NCBI GenBank assembly: GCA_934667125.1
Contig: CAKULF010000002.1
Coordinates: 186,001-250,000, forward strand
Direction of reading: 5' to 3'
Origin: an uncultured Candidatus Melainabacteria bacterium
Lineage (GTDB): Bacteria; Cyanobacteriota; Vampirovibrionia; Gastranaerophilales; Gastranaerophilaceae
Length of the DNA stretch: 64,000 nucleotides
Shown here one piece after another: positions 48,857 to 58,351 of this stretch; position 1 is the stretch's first letter, and each line of letters opens with the position of its first letter. The notes beneath the pieces were generated by a model. That model worked only from the letters and a program-made list of their open reading frames with translations, was not told where the DNA came from and made no database searches. Position numbers and translations under genes: made by a program.

Positions 48857-50194
48857 TTGCAGTTCAGTTTAAGTGAAATTAAGGAATGTTTGGACTTAGA
48901 AGTTCTATTTGAAAAAGAAAATATAGACCAATCCACACTTTTTAATATATCAACAGATACAAGAAAACTTGAAAAAGGCGATTGCTACTTGCCTTTAAGG
49001 GGTGAAAACTTCGACGGTCACAATTTTATAGATAAAGCAATTCAACAAGGCGCAAGAGGATATTTTACTCAAGATAAGTTCAAAATCAATAAAGACGCAG
49101 ATTTTGTAATTTATGTTAAAAATTCTCTAATCGCATATCTTGAATTAGCAAGTTACATAAGAAACAAAATCAACCCGAAAGTTATTGCTATAACGGGTTC
49201 TTGCGGAAAAACAACAACAAAAGAAATGTTGTATAGCGTTTTTTCAACTCAATATAAAACCCATAAAACCATCCTAAACCACAACAACGAGATAGGTTTA
49301 TGCCAAACAATGTTTTCTATGCCGCTTGATACCGAGGTTTTGGTTGTTGAAATGGGCATGAGAAATTTAGGCGAAATTGAACTATTATCAAAATACTCAA
49401 ACCCTGATATAGCAATCATTTCAAACATCGGCTCAGCACACGTTGAAAGATTAGGAACTTTAAAAAATATTGCATTAGCAAAATGTGAAATAGCATCAAA
49501 TCTTAAGCCTGACGGGCTTTTTATCGGGGTTGATTGTCCTCAAATTAAAGAAAATTTAAAATATGACGGCAAAAAAATCTTTACTAATATAAAAGAAGCT
49601 AAAAACATTGATATTAAGCTAAATTCAACAACATTCGATTATAAAGGCGAAAGCTATGAAATCACTCAAACAGGCGAATACAATGTTTCTAACGCACTTT
49701 TGGTTATAGAAGCGGCGCTCAACAACGGAGTTAGCCCAAAAAACATTAAACAAGGGCTTTTAAATTATAAACCGATTGAAAAACGCTGGGAAAAAACAGT
49801 TATTAAAAACTTAACTTTCATAAATGATAGCTACAACGCTAATCCCGAGTCTATGAATGCTGTTTTAAAAACATTTTTATCAGTTTATCCTAAGCCAATT
49901 GTCCTTGTATTGGGCGATATGGGCGAACTTGGAAAAGATGAAATTAAATATCACAAAGAAGTCGGCGAATTTTTGTCTAATTATTCTGATGTTAAACTTT
50001 TAACAGTTGGAATGTTAGCTCGCCACATAGCTAGAAACACAACTCTTGAAAGCGTTGAGTTTGAAACAAATGAAGAATGCGCAAAATATATAGTTGAAAA
50101 CATCAAAGAAAACACGACTATATTATTAAAAGCTTCTCGCTCTATGAAATTTGAACAAATTATAGAAATGGTAAAAGAATATGATAATGATTAG
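48857..50194 (+). CDS. murF: UDP-MurNAc-tripeptide-D-Ala-D-Ala ligase
   Basis: 445 aa from TTG, with AGGAG 9 nt upstream. Substrate domain FNISTDTRKLEKGDCYLPLRG, ATP-binding ITGSCGKTTTKEML (about 112-125), central domain VVEMGMRNLGEIELLSK and C-terminal FINDSYNANPESM with VLGDMGELGKD. It adds D-Ala-D-Ala to the muramyl tripeptide. It overlaps mraY by 14 nt. Confidence 0.95.
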   Translation: MQFSLSEIKECLDLEVLFEKENIDQSTLFNISTDTRKLEKGDCYLPLRGENFDGHNFIDKAIQQGARGYFTQDKFKINKDADFVIYVKNSLIAYLELASYIRNKINPKVIAITGSCGKTTTKEMLYSVFSTQYKTHKTILNHNNEIGLCQTMFSMPLDTEVLVVEMGMRNLGEIELLSKYSNPDIAIISNIGSAHVERLGTLKNIALAKCEIASNLKPDGLFIGVDCPQIKENLKYDGKKIFTNIKEAKNIDIKLNSTTFDYKGESYEITQTGEYNVSNALLVIEAALNNGVSPKNIKQGLLNYKPIEKRWEKTVIKNLTFINDSYNANPESMNAVLKTFLSVYPKPIVLVLGDMGELGKDEIKYHKEVGEFLSNYSDVKLLTVGMLARHIARNTTLESVEFETNEECAKYIVENIKENTTILLKASRSMKFEQIIEMVKEYDND

Positions 50195-51152
50195 CACAGC
50201 AGGGCTTATTGCAATAATAATGAGCCTTTTATTGGGAGTTCCTTATATTGATTTTATGAAGAAAAAAGCTTATTCTCAATATTTAAGAGAAGAAGTTGCT
50301 TCAATGCACGCATATAAAGAAAAAACACCGACTACAGGCGGAGTTTTTATTGTTATTTCAATAATAATAGCTTCGATTATTGCTCTTTTTATGGCTCAAA
50401 AGACCACTACAAGGGCAATTATCGTTATTATGACTTTGATTTTCTATACTTTTACAGGTTTTGAAGATGATATCAAAAAAATTAAAGCTCAACAAAATCT
50501 TGGGCTTTCAGCTCGAGCTAAACTGATGTTGCAGATTGCCGTTGCAATGTTGCCTGCTTTTTATATTATCTTTTCAAATCAAACGGAAGTAAGCTTTTTA
50601 AATTTCAGCTTTGATTTGGGCTGGTTTTATCCTATTTTTGTTGTGTTTATGATGGTTGGAGCGTCAAACGCTACAAATTTAACGGACGGATTGGATGGAC
50701 TTGCTGGAAGCTCCAGCGTTATCGCATTTTTAGCTTGTACAATAATTTGTTTTTTAAACAATAACATAGATTTAGCAATAATTTCTTTTGCAACTTGCTG
50801 TTCTTGCCTTGGTTTTTTATATTTCAACAAAAAACCTGCAAAAATCTTTATGGGAGATACAGGCTCACTTGCTCTTGGCGGATTGCTTGCAACCATTGCT
50901 ATTATGGGAAAATTTGAACTTTGGCTAATTCCTATTGCTATTGTTTTTATTTGCGAAACATTATCTGTTATGATTCAGGTTACAAGCTATAAATTGACAG
51001 GAAAAAGGGTGTTTAAGATGAGTCCTATTCATCATCATTTTGAACTTTCAGGCTGGTCTGAAAACAAAATTGTTACTGTTTTTAGCTTAATTACACTAGT
51101 TTCTTGTGTAGTTACTGTTTTGGTTTATTATAATTATTACTTCGGGGCATAG
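50181..51152 (+). CDS. mraY: phospho-MurNAc-pentapeptide translocase
   Basis: 323 aa, about 10 membrane helices. Key motifs: TPTTGGVFIV near 51, DDIKKI with two aspartates, NATNLTDGLDGLAG (about 162-175), FMGDTGSLALGG (about 225-236) and MSPIHHHFELSGWSE (about 280-294). It moves phospho-MurNAc-pentapeptide to undecaprenyl phosphate, giving lipid I. Starts inside the end of murF; a second in-frame ATG two codons on is an alternative. Confidence 0.96.
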   Translation: MIMISTAGLIAIIMSLLLGVPYIDFMKKKAYSQYLREEVASMHAYKEKTPTTGGVFIVISIIIASIIALFMAQKTTTRAIIVIMTLIFYTFTGFEDDIKKIKAQQNLGLSARAKLMLQIAVAMLPAFYIIFSNQTEVSFLNFSFDLGWFYPIFVVFMMVGASNATNLTDGLDGLAGSSSVIAFLACTIICFLNNNIDLAIISFATCCSCLGFLYFNKKPAKIFMGDTGSLALGGLLATIAIMGKFELWLIPIAIVFICETLSVMIQVTSYKLTGKRVFKMSPIHHHFELSGWSENKIVTVFSLITLVSCVVTVLVYYNYYFGA

Positions 51153-51157
51153 ATTTT

Positions 51158-52504
51158 ATGAATATTAACGATTTAAAAAATAAAAAAATATTAGTTTTAG
51201 GTTTTTCAAAAACAGGTATAGCGGCAGCTAAATACTTTAAAAACCACGGAATGGACGTGTATTTATCTGAAAGTGGCGAATTAAAGGAAAAAAATCAAAA
51301 AATCTATGAAGATTTAGCTAAAAGTGGTATAAATATTGAATTTAACGGTCATAGCGACGAATTTTTAGATGGCTCTCTATTTTGTTTATTATCGCCCTCT
51401 ATTCCGCCCGAAGCTCCGGTTTTAGAAAGATTAAAAGAAAAAAATATTCCATATTATTCTGATATAGAATTTTGCTCATTTTTAGCAAAAGACAAAATGA
51501 TAGCAATCACGGGAACGAACGGCAAAACAACAACAACCGCCCTAACTTCATTTATCTTATCTAAAAAATATTTAGCTCCATATTGCGGAAATATTGGAAT
51601 TAGCCCAATAGAATTTTTAGATGAAAAGGTTGATTATTTTGTTGTTGAAGCAAGTTCTTATCAACTTAACTATTCAAACACTTTTGCACCTTTGATTGGA
51701 GTATTTACAAACCTTACGCCCGACCATATTACTTGGCACAAGAGCATTGAAAACTATTTTGAAGCAAAAGCTAAAATGTTTAGAAATATGGACGAGCATA
51801 ATTTTGCAATTTTAAATTATGACGATAATTATACTAAAAAATTAGGCAGCGAAATTAAAGCTCAAACATACTATTTTTCTTTAACAAAACAGGATGTTGA
51901 AAATTGTATTTATCTTGAAAATAATAAGATTGTTTTCAATAATGAAGAAATAATTGATATAAACGAGCTTAATATCGTTGGTCCTCATAATGTTCAAAAC
52001 GCAATGTGCGCTATACTTTGCGCTATAATTTTAAAAATCGATATTAAAACAATTGTTGAAGCTCTAAAAGAATTTAAAGCAATTGAACATAGATTGGAAT
52101 TTGTAAGAACAATCGAAGGAACTGACTATTACAATGATTCAAAAGGAACAAACCCCGAAGCAAGCATTGTTGCGATTAATTCTTTTAAAGACAAAAAAGT
52201 TGTCTTAATCGCAGGCGGAAGAGATAAATTGACTTCTTTGGATGATTTTATCAAAGCCGTTAAGGAAAAAATTTCTAAAGTAATTTTAATTGGCGAAGCA
52301 ACAAAACGCTTCAGGGATGAATTATCTAAAAATGGATATTTTAATATTGTTTGTTCTAAAACTCTTGAAGAAGCAATTGATATCGCAAGTTTAGATAGAG
52401 CAGACGTAGTTTTATTATCACCTGCTTGTGCTAGTTTTGATATGTTTGAAAGCTACGAAAAAAGAGGAGAAGCCTTTAAAAACTATGTATTATCAAAAAA
52501 ATAA
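51158..52504 (+). CDS. murD: UDP-MurNAc-L-alanine:D-glutamate ligase
   Basis: 448 aa. N-terminal Rossmann-like VLGFSKTGIAAAKYF, ATP-binding ITGTNGKTTTTAL (about 114-126), central VVEASSYQL and TPDHITWH, C-terminal YYNDSKGTNPEASI and LIAGGRDK. Adds D-Glu to UDP-MurNAc-L-Ala. 5 nt after mraY. The end overlaps the start of ftsW. Confidence 0.95.
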   Translation: MNINDLKNKKILVLGFSKTGIAAAKYFKNHGMDVYLSESGELKEKNQKIYEDLAKSGINIEFNGHSDEFLDGSLFCLLSPSIPPEAPVLERLKEKNIPYYSDIEFCSFLAKDKMIAITGTNGKTTTTALTSFILSKKYLAPYCGNIGISPIEFLDEKVDYFVVEASSYQLNYSNTFAPLIGVFTNLTPDHITWHKSIENYFEAKAKMFRNMDEHNFAILNYDDNYTKKLGSEIKAQTYYFSLTKQDVENCIYLENNKIVFNNEEIIDINELNIVGPHNVQNAMCAILCAIILKIDIKTIVEALKEFKAIEHRLEFVRTIEGTDYYNDSKGTNPEASIVAINSFKDKKVVLIAGGRDKLTSLDDFIKAVKEKISKVILIGEATKRFRDELSKNGYFNIVCSKTLEEAIDIASLDRADVVLLSPACASFDMFESYEKRGEAFKNYVLSKK

Positions 52505-53630
52505 TAATACTAATACTTATACAAATATGACCTACACAAAAACGCCCGCTGATAATATTTTAATTATAGTATCAGTATTTATCATCGTTTTTGGCATTAT
52601 GGCGGTGTTTTCAGCTTCCGCTCCAAAGGCTATTGCTCTTGGGGATAATCCTTTCAGCTTTACTTTAAAACAAATTATTTGGCTTATAGCAGGAGTTGCA
52701 GGCGCTTTTTTCTTCGCAGGCTTTGACTATAGAAGACTTAAACCTTGGGCAGGTTTTGTATCTGTTTTTGTGTTGATTATGCTTGCTCTTGTTCAATTTT
52801 CGCCCTTAGGGGTAACGGTTAACGAAGCAAAAAGATGGCTTGTCATTGGTCCACTTCAATTTCAGCCCTCTGAATTTGCAAAACCTGCTTTAGTATTGTA
52901 TTTTGCAACATTATTTTCAAAAAATTGCGCAATAGTTGATTCAAAGAAATATCCTTTTTATTTTCTATTGGGCGCAATGCTTTTATTGATTTATAAACAA
53001 CCCAATCTTTCAATGATAATCTTGCTTTTGGTTACTTCAATTGCAATGTATTACGTTTCAGGCGGCGCAACAAAAATAATTGCTTGGGCGCTTGGCGGCG
53101 GTGTTGCGGCAGTTGCAGCAACTATTCGTGATTATCAATTACAACGTATAAAAGTTTGGTGGAATCCTTTTTCAGACGCACTTGGCGCAGGATATAACAT
53201 AATTCAATCTATGGTAGCTTTTTCCTCTGGCGGACTTTTAGGAGTTGGCTATGGAAATTCTAAACAAAAGCTTTCTTGGCTTCCCGAGGGGCATACGGAC
53301 TTTATTTTTGCCGTCATAGGGGAAGAATTTGGCTTTTTGGGATGTTTTTTCCTAGTTTGCTTGTTTGGAGTGTTTTTGCACAGAGGCTTTATCATAGCTA
53401 AAAAATGTCCTGATATGTTTGGAAAAATTTTAGCAGTCGGAATAACTTTTTCTATCTGTTTTCAAGCTTTCACAAACATGTCTGTAGCCAGCTCCTTCGT
53501 TCCTGCAACAGGTATTCCGCTTCCGTTTATCAGCTATGGCGGTTCAAGCTTATTCGTTTCAATGTGTATGATTGGTGTTTTAATTAATATTTCACAAAAA
53601 AGAGTTCAAAGGATTGTACATTATGTCTAA
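52485..53630 (+). CDS. ftsW: lipid II polymerase FtsW (SEDS family)
   Basis: About 381 aa from an ATG at 52485 that overlaps murD by 20 nt; a later ATG at 52527 is also possible and neither has an ideal ribosome site (GGAG lies about 15 nt before the first). About ten membrane helices, with ASAPKAIALGDNPFSFTLKQ in the first outer loop, QFQPSEFAKPALVLY, GGLLGVGYGNSKQKLSWLPE and PLPFISYGGSS, the SEDS signatures. The essential Asp is in the GHTDFIFAV segment after WLPE. Polymerises septal glycan with a class b PBP. Confidence 0.92.
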   Translation: MYYQKNNNTNTYTNMTYTKTPADNILIIVSVFIIVFGIMAVFSASAPKAIALGDNPFSFTLKQIIWLIAGVAGAFFFAGFDYRRLKPWAGFVSVFVLIMLALVQFSPLGVTVNEAKRWLVIGPLQFQPSEFAKPALVLYFATLFSKNCAIVDSKKYPFYFLLGAMLLLIYKQPNLSMIILLLVTSIAMYYVSGGATKIIAWALGGGVAAVAATIRDYQLQRIKVWWNPFSDALGAGYNIIQSMVAFSSGGLLGVGYGNSKQKLSWLPEGHTDFIFAVIGEEFGFLGCFFLVCLFGVFLHRGFIIAKKCPDMFGKILAVGITFSICFQAFTNMSVASSFVPATGIPLPFISYGGSSLFVSMCMIGVLINISQKRVQRIVHYV

Positions 53631-54726
53631 AACATACTTTGTAACAGGCGGAGGAACAGGTGGACACATTTATCCTGCCGTTGCTATAGTAAACGAATTA
53701 TTAAATAGCGGAGTTAAAAAAGAAGAAATATATTATCTTGGAAACAAAAATAACTTAGAATACGAAATTGCAACAAAAAACGGCTACAATTTCTTGAGTT
53801 ATAATTCCAAAGGAATGCCTAGAAAAATCGGCTTTGCGCTTTTGTCTTGGGCTTTTCAGATAATTATGGCAAGCTTCAAGGCTCTTCAATACGTTATGAA
53901 ATATAAACCAAGCGTTGTTTTTGCAACGGGCGGTTATGTTTGCGCCCCTATTTTAATTTGCGCAAGATTGTTGAATATTCCTTATGTTCTACACGAGTCT
54001 GATATTCAACCAGGGATTGTAACAAGAGCTTTTGCAAGTGGCGCAAAAAGCGTTTCCATTGCTTTTGAAGAAGCAAAAAAATATATTAAAAACAAAAACA
54101 TTTTTTTAAACGGAAACCCAATCAGAGCCGAGTTTTCAACCATTTCAAAACAAGAAGCAAGAAAAGAATTATCCTTGAAAGATGAATTTGTAATTTTGAT
54201 TATGGGCGGTTCGCTTGGCGCAAAAACAATCAATGACTCATCTTTCACGATTTTAAAAGAATATCACAATAATCCGAATATTAAAATAATTTGGCAAACA
54301 GGAAAGAAAAATTTTGATGATGTTGTTCAAAAAATATTGGATGAATTTAAAGAATTGCCCGACAATCTTATTTTGCAACCATATTTTGATAAAATGTATC
54401 TTGTTTTATTGGCTAGTAACGTGGTTATTTCAAGAGCAGGTTCGCTTTCTTTATCAGAAATTTGCGCTTCAAGATTGCCCTCTATCTTAATTCCATATCC
54501 TTATGCAAGCCAAGACCACCAAAAGAAAAACGCTCAATACCTTGTTAATTCTAATGTTGCGCTTATGCTGGAAGATAAGGATTGTAACAGGGAAAGTTTG
54601 TTTAATGCACTGAATAATTTAATTAATGACAAAGAAAAATTGAGCACTTTTGCACAAAACGCAGAAAAATTAGCAAAACCAAACGCAAGCAAATTGATTG
54701 TAGAACAAATAAATAAAGCAATATGA
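53623..54726 (+). CDS. murG: UDP-GlcNAc:lipid I GlcNAc transferase
   Basis: About 367 aa from the ATG at 53623, 10 nt after AAAGG; a TTG-led extension of three residues is rejected. GT-B fold: TGGGTGGHIYPAVAI near the start, HESDIQPG with the catalytic His region, and the C-terminal donor site with SRAGSLSLSEI and PYPYASQDHQKKNA. It makes lipid II. Overlaps ftsW by 8 nt and folC by 4. Confidence 0.95.
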   Translation: MSKTYFVTGGGTGGHIYPAVAIVNELLNSGVKKEEIYYLGNKNNLEYEIATKNGYNFLSYNSKGMPRKIGFALLSWAFQIIMASFKALQYVMKYKPSVVFATGGYVCAPILICARLLNIPYVLHESDIQPGIVTRAFASGAKSVSIAFEEAKKYIKNKNIFLNGNPIRAEFSTISKQEARKELSLKDEFVILIMGGSLGAKTINDSSFTILKEYHNNPNIKIIWQTGKKNFDDVVQKILDEFKELPDNLILQPYFDKMYLVLLASNVVISRAGSLSLSEICASRLPSILIPYPYASQDHQKKNAQYLVNSNVALMLEDKDCNRESLFNALNNLINDKEKLSTFAQNAEKLAKPNASKLIVEQINKAI

Positions 54727-55892
54727 AAACCGCTAAAGAAATTTTAACAAGTCATAATAAATTCCATATTAACCTTGGATTGCAAAGAATTAAGCTTGTT
54801 TTGGCTTTGTTAGATAATCCTCAAAAAAACTATAAAATTATCCACGTTGCAGGCACAAACGGCAAAGGTTCGACTTGTAAAACCGTTAATCAAATTTTAA
54901 TTGAACACTTTAAAAACACGGATAAAAAAATCGGGCTTTTCACTTCCCCACACCTGTTTTCGTATTGCGAAAGAATAAAAATCAACAATGTTGATATTAA
55001 AGAAGAAATTTTTGACCGCTTGGTTAATGATATTGATAATTTTGCCAAAAATAACAACATAGAATTGTCGGAATTTGAACTTATAACTGCTGTTGCGCTG
55101 CATTATTTTTATATTCAAAAAGTCGATTATGTTATTTTGGAAGTTGGCTTAGGCGGAAAATATGACGCTACAAATGTCGTTAATCCAATAATAACCGCAA
55201 TTACAACTATCGACCTTGACCACACTGAGCGCCTTGGCGACACTATAGGCAAGATTACTTTGCAAAAAGCAGGAATAATTAAGAAAAATGTTCCAATTGT
55301 TATTTCAAAAGACAATAAAGGGCTTGAAGTTATTAAAAAAGTGGCTGAATTAAATAATTCTAAAGTGATTGAAGTTGATAAAAATGATGTTCATTACAAC
55401 TTAAATCTACTTGGAGAACACCAAAAAGAAAATACGGCTCTTGCCCTTGCTATAGTTAAAAATATCGGGCTTGATATTAAAGAAGAAACGATTAAAAAAG
55501 CGCTAAATGATGTTAATTGGAAATTCAGACTTGAATATGATAAAAACAAAAATATATTGATAGATGGGGCGCATAACCCCTCTGGTATTAAGGCTTTAAG
55601 AGATTTTTTGGATAAAAATTTTAAAAATAAAAAGAAGATATTTTTGTTTGGATGTTTGAAAAATAAAGACTATAAAACAATGTTGGATATTTTAATTCGT
55701 CCTGAAGATAAGCTATATTTTTATGAATTTAACTATCCAAATGCTCTTAAATTTGAAGAATTAGATAAAAAATATGGCGCAATAAATGCTGTTAACCCTT
55801 TTGAGATATTAAAGTATCAAAAAGATGATGAATTAAAGATTTTTTGCGGTTCATTATATATGCTTGGCAAAATTTTTAATCAAGATTCATAG
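54723..55892 (+). CDS. folC: folylpolyglutamate/dihydrofolate synthase
   Basis: 389 aa. Mur-ligase-like fold: HVAGTNGKGSTCKT (about 42-55), FTSPHLFSYCERIKIN (about 78-93), EVGLGGKYDATNVV (about 140-153) and ILIDGAHNPSGIKAL (about 279-293). Adds glutamates to folates, keeping them in the cell, and in bacteria often makes dihydrofolate as well. Starts on ATGA overlapping murG's stop. Overlaps the convergent GT2-like gene by 17 nt. Confidence 0.95.
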   Translation: MKTAKEILTSHNKFHINLGLQRIKLVLALLDNPQKNYKIIHVAGTNGKGSTCKTVNQILIEHFKNTDKKIGLFTSPHLFSYCERIKINNVDIKEEIFDRLVNDIDNFAKNNNIELSEFELITAVALHYFYIQKVDYVILEVGLGGKYDATNVVNPIITAITTIDLDHTERLGDTIGKITLQKAGIIKKNVPIVISKDNKGLEVIKKVAELNNSKVIEVDKNDVHYNLNLLGEHQKENTALALAIVKNIGLDIKEETIKKALNDVNWKFRLEYDKNKNILIDGAHNPSGIKALRDFLDKNFKNKKKIFLFGCLKNKDYKTMLDILIRPEDKLYFYEFNYPNALKFEELDKKYGAINAVNPFEILKYQKDDELKIFCGSLYMLGKIFNQDS

Positions 55893-57423
55893 GATTATTA
55901 TCTTCAGGTTTCAAATAAAAATACTGACAACCATTCCATATCAATATTTCGCTATCTGAAATTTTGCATTTGCCGTGCAAACAATCCAAAGTTCCATTTG
56001 GAGTTGTGATAAAATTTTGACAATTTTGACAAGTTTTAAGGGTTATTCCCTTATTTTTAAGCTTGTATATCATATCTGCCAAAGCGTCATACATTCTAAG
56101 GCAAGAAGAAGAAGTTACGAACTTGTTTCCTTCTCTAAAGATAACTTTTTTCATTCCATCTTCTGAAACCAAATCCAATTTAGAAACAAAATCCTTTTTG
56201 CCATTGTTCACAACCGTGCTAATCGTAGCAGAATTAACGTTTTCTTCTTCATAATAGCTATTTCTGATTGAATTCATTGTAAGATTATTGATAAATATTT
56301 TTATTTTTTGCCATAATAAACAAACAGGATACAACCCAAGCCACAAGATTTCTTTAAAAGTCATTCTTGAAACATTAATTGAAATAGCAAAATTAATCAC
56401 TAAAAACAAAGTCAATAAAGTTACCATTCCATAAGCTATGTGGTTTGGTTTATAGAACGATAAATATAAAACCAAAATTAAACCCAACAAAACAAACAGG
56501 GAATTTGGTCTTAATAAAAATAGGATAAATTCTCTAAAAGCATTTGATTTGAAAATTAATTGCGGAAAATAATGTATAAAAAGATTAACTTTATCTTTAA
56601 TTGAAACTGATGAAAAATCATAGTTTTTAATATCTACAGCGCTTATTATATAAGGGCAATAGAACGTTTTAATGTCATTTGTTACTAATTCCAGCGAATA
56701 TTCAAGCTGGCTTGTTTTGTTTTCTAAGCCAACATAGCCCAATTTTTCAATAACATCTTTTGTTACAACAACATTTCCCCCATCAACGAAAAACGAAAGA
56801 TTAAACATCGAACGAGCAATGTATTTTGTTCTGTTTGTATATTTTAAATATGCAGATAAAATATTGTTTTTGATTTTTTTGGCGAACTGATTTTTTTCAT
56901 TCACAGGAACAATTGTTCCAATATATGCGCCATTTTCGTGAATTGATTTATTGATATTTTCAAGATATCTTTCCCCGATACTTCTTGAAGCGTCTAGGAA
57001 AATATAAGCGTCGAAGCTTTTTTCTTCGTCTTGTTCTAATTTTTCAACAACCAAATTAACGGCTTTATCTTTTGAATTATATTCAGGATTTTGAATATTA
57101 TGAATAGTTGCGCCAAGAGCATACTCTCTAACAGGCGAATTATCAGCATTATCAACATAATAAGCAACATGAACTTCATAGTTTGCTTTTTCATAAGATT
57201 GATTATTCAAAGTTGATAATAATTTATCTAAATTTTTATCTTTATACGTTGCAAAAATAACCACACAAAGCTTTTTAGCATTTAAAACCGTGCTTCTTGT
57301 TTTTTCTTGAATATCAAAATAAGTTTCAATATCCCTCGCTTTTAAAAAGAAAAAAAGCTGGTAAATGCAATAAATAAAAAGATAAATAATTAATACTGAA
57401 AATAATGTATCGAATACTATCAT
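55876..57423 (-). CDS. GT2-like membrane protein fused to a cysteine-cluster domain
   Basis: 515 aa. A membrane helix (about 8-27), a GT-A-type domain (about 50-285) and two or three helices (about 305-372), as in processive GT2 enzymes. Kept motifs are CVVIFATYKDKN (53-64), SKDKAVN (117-123, which in active enzymes lies in the donor site) and FLDAS (142-146, family DxD but here DAS). The acceptor ED and QxxRW motifs are absent or altered. The last 60 residues contain Cys465-x2-Cys468-x12-Cys481-x4-Cys486-x12-Cys499, a zinc-ribbon-like cluster expected in the cytoplasm. It may be an inactive or altered glycosyltransferase with a metal-binding module. No family is recognised for the fusion. 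Confidence 0.7.
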   Translation of the reverse strand: MIVFDTLFSVLIIYLFIYCIYQLFFFLKARDIETYFDIQEKTRSTVLNAKKLCVVIFATYKDKNLDKLLSTLNNQSYEKANYEVHVAYYVDNADNSPVREYALGATIHNIQNPEYNSKDKAVNLVVEKLEQDEEKSFDAYIFLDASRSIGERYLENINKSIHENGAYIGTIVPVNEKNQFAKKIKNNILSAYLKYTNRTKYIARSMFNLSFFVDGGNVVVTKDVIEKLGYVGLENKTSQLEYSLELVTNDIKTFYCPYIISAVDIKNYDFSSVSIKDKVNLFIHYFPQLIFKSNAFREFILFLLRPNSLFVLLGLILVLYLSFYKPNHIAYGMVTLLTLFLVINFAISINVSRMTFKEILWLGLYPVCLLWQKIKIFINNLTMNSIRNSYYEEENVNSATISTVVNNGKKDFVSKLDLVSEDGMKKVIFREGNKFVTSSSCLRMYDALADMIYKLKNKGITLKTCQNCQNFITTPNGTLDCLHGKCKISDSEILIWNGCQYFYLKPEDNNPMNLD

Positions 57424-57492
57424 AAAAGTATTTTACTATAAAAATAGGAAAAAAATCTAGCAAATTTTAATTAAACAATATATAATTTATCT

Positions 57493-58227
57493 ATGATTAA
57501 ATTCCTAGGTCAGTGCGTTATAAATTTTGTTCAAGCAACAAAATATACTCTTAAAGGGAACGTTAAATTTAAAAGCGTTGTAGAACAGATGTCTGCTATT
57601 GGTTTTGATTCTTTAGGAATTTGTATGTCTATTGTTTTTATCGCAGCTTGCGTTATAGCGCTTCAAGTTGCTCATCAATTTTTAATGTCCGGCGGAGAAA
57701 GCTATATAGGCGGTTTTTTGGCTGTTGCATTAATTAGAGAAATTGCCCCAGGGTTTGCAGCTCTAGCTCTTGCTGCTCGAGCAGGAACGGCAATAACCGC
57801 TCAGGTTGCGAATATGCAAGTAACAAACCAAATTGAAGCAATTGATGTTTTAAAAGTTGATTCTATTGGCTATTATTTCGCTCCAAGAATTATAGCAGCA
57901 GCCTTGTCTTGCGTTGCTATTGTGCTTTTAGCGGAGTTGCTCGGCACATTAGGCGGAGCGATAGTTAGTTTTTACACTATCGATCTTCATCCGTTTCGCT
58001 ATTTTAACTCTGTTTGGTTAATGTTAGTCGTAAAAGATATTAATATCAGCCTTTTAAAGGGGTTAATTTTTGGAAGTTTAATTGCGCTTGTTTGCGCAAC
58101 GATGGGATATAATACAAAAGGTGGCGCTAAAAACGTTGGCGAATCAACAACAAAATCCGCTATTGCAAGCACAGTCTATATTCTTGTTGCAGATTTAATT
58201 ATTGATGTTTTATTTTATATGGGTTAG
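57493..58227 (+). CDS. mlaE: MlaE-family lipid ABC transporter permease
   Basis: 244 aa, five membrane helices. Family motifs: SIVFIAACVIALQVAHQFL, ALIREIAPGFAALALAARAG (about 80-99) with the conserved Glu, AITAQVANMQVTNQIEAIDVLKV and GYNTKGGAKNVGESTT (about 206-221). Part of the Mla/TGD-type phospholipid transport for outer-membrane upkeep; the ATPase and MCE partners are not in the window. Related to cyanobacterial proteins of the same type. Confidence 0.93.
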   Translation: MIKFLGQCVINFVQATKYTLKGNVKFKSVVEQMSAIGFDSLGICMSIVFIAACVIALQVAHQFLMSGGESYIGGFLAVALIREIAPGFAALALAARAGTAITAQVANMQVTNQIEAIDVLKVDSIGYYFAPRIIAAALSCVAIVLLAELLGTLGGAIVSFYTIDLHPFRYFNSVWLMLVVKDINISLLKGLIFGSLIALVCATMGYNTKGGAKNVGESTTKSAIASTVYILVADLIIDVLFYMG

Positions 58228-58351
58228 TCATATAAATAAATGATTTTTTCACATTTTTGCTAAAGTTATTTCAACAAAATAGATGATGATAGTTATCGCT
58301 TTATCAAGTAGTCTTAATATATAAAAATAGACAAGGGGATAGAATTTTAAT

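Noticed and set aside
52428..52484. GTG-led extension of FtsW
   Set aside because: It lies wholly in murD coding sequence and reads as a charged, non-membrane segment not found in FtsW.
58230..58351. Sigma-28-type flagellar promoter before fliJ (TAAAGTTA near 58262)
   Set aside because: The downstream GCCGATAA-like half is not convincing at the right distance.
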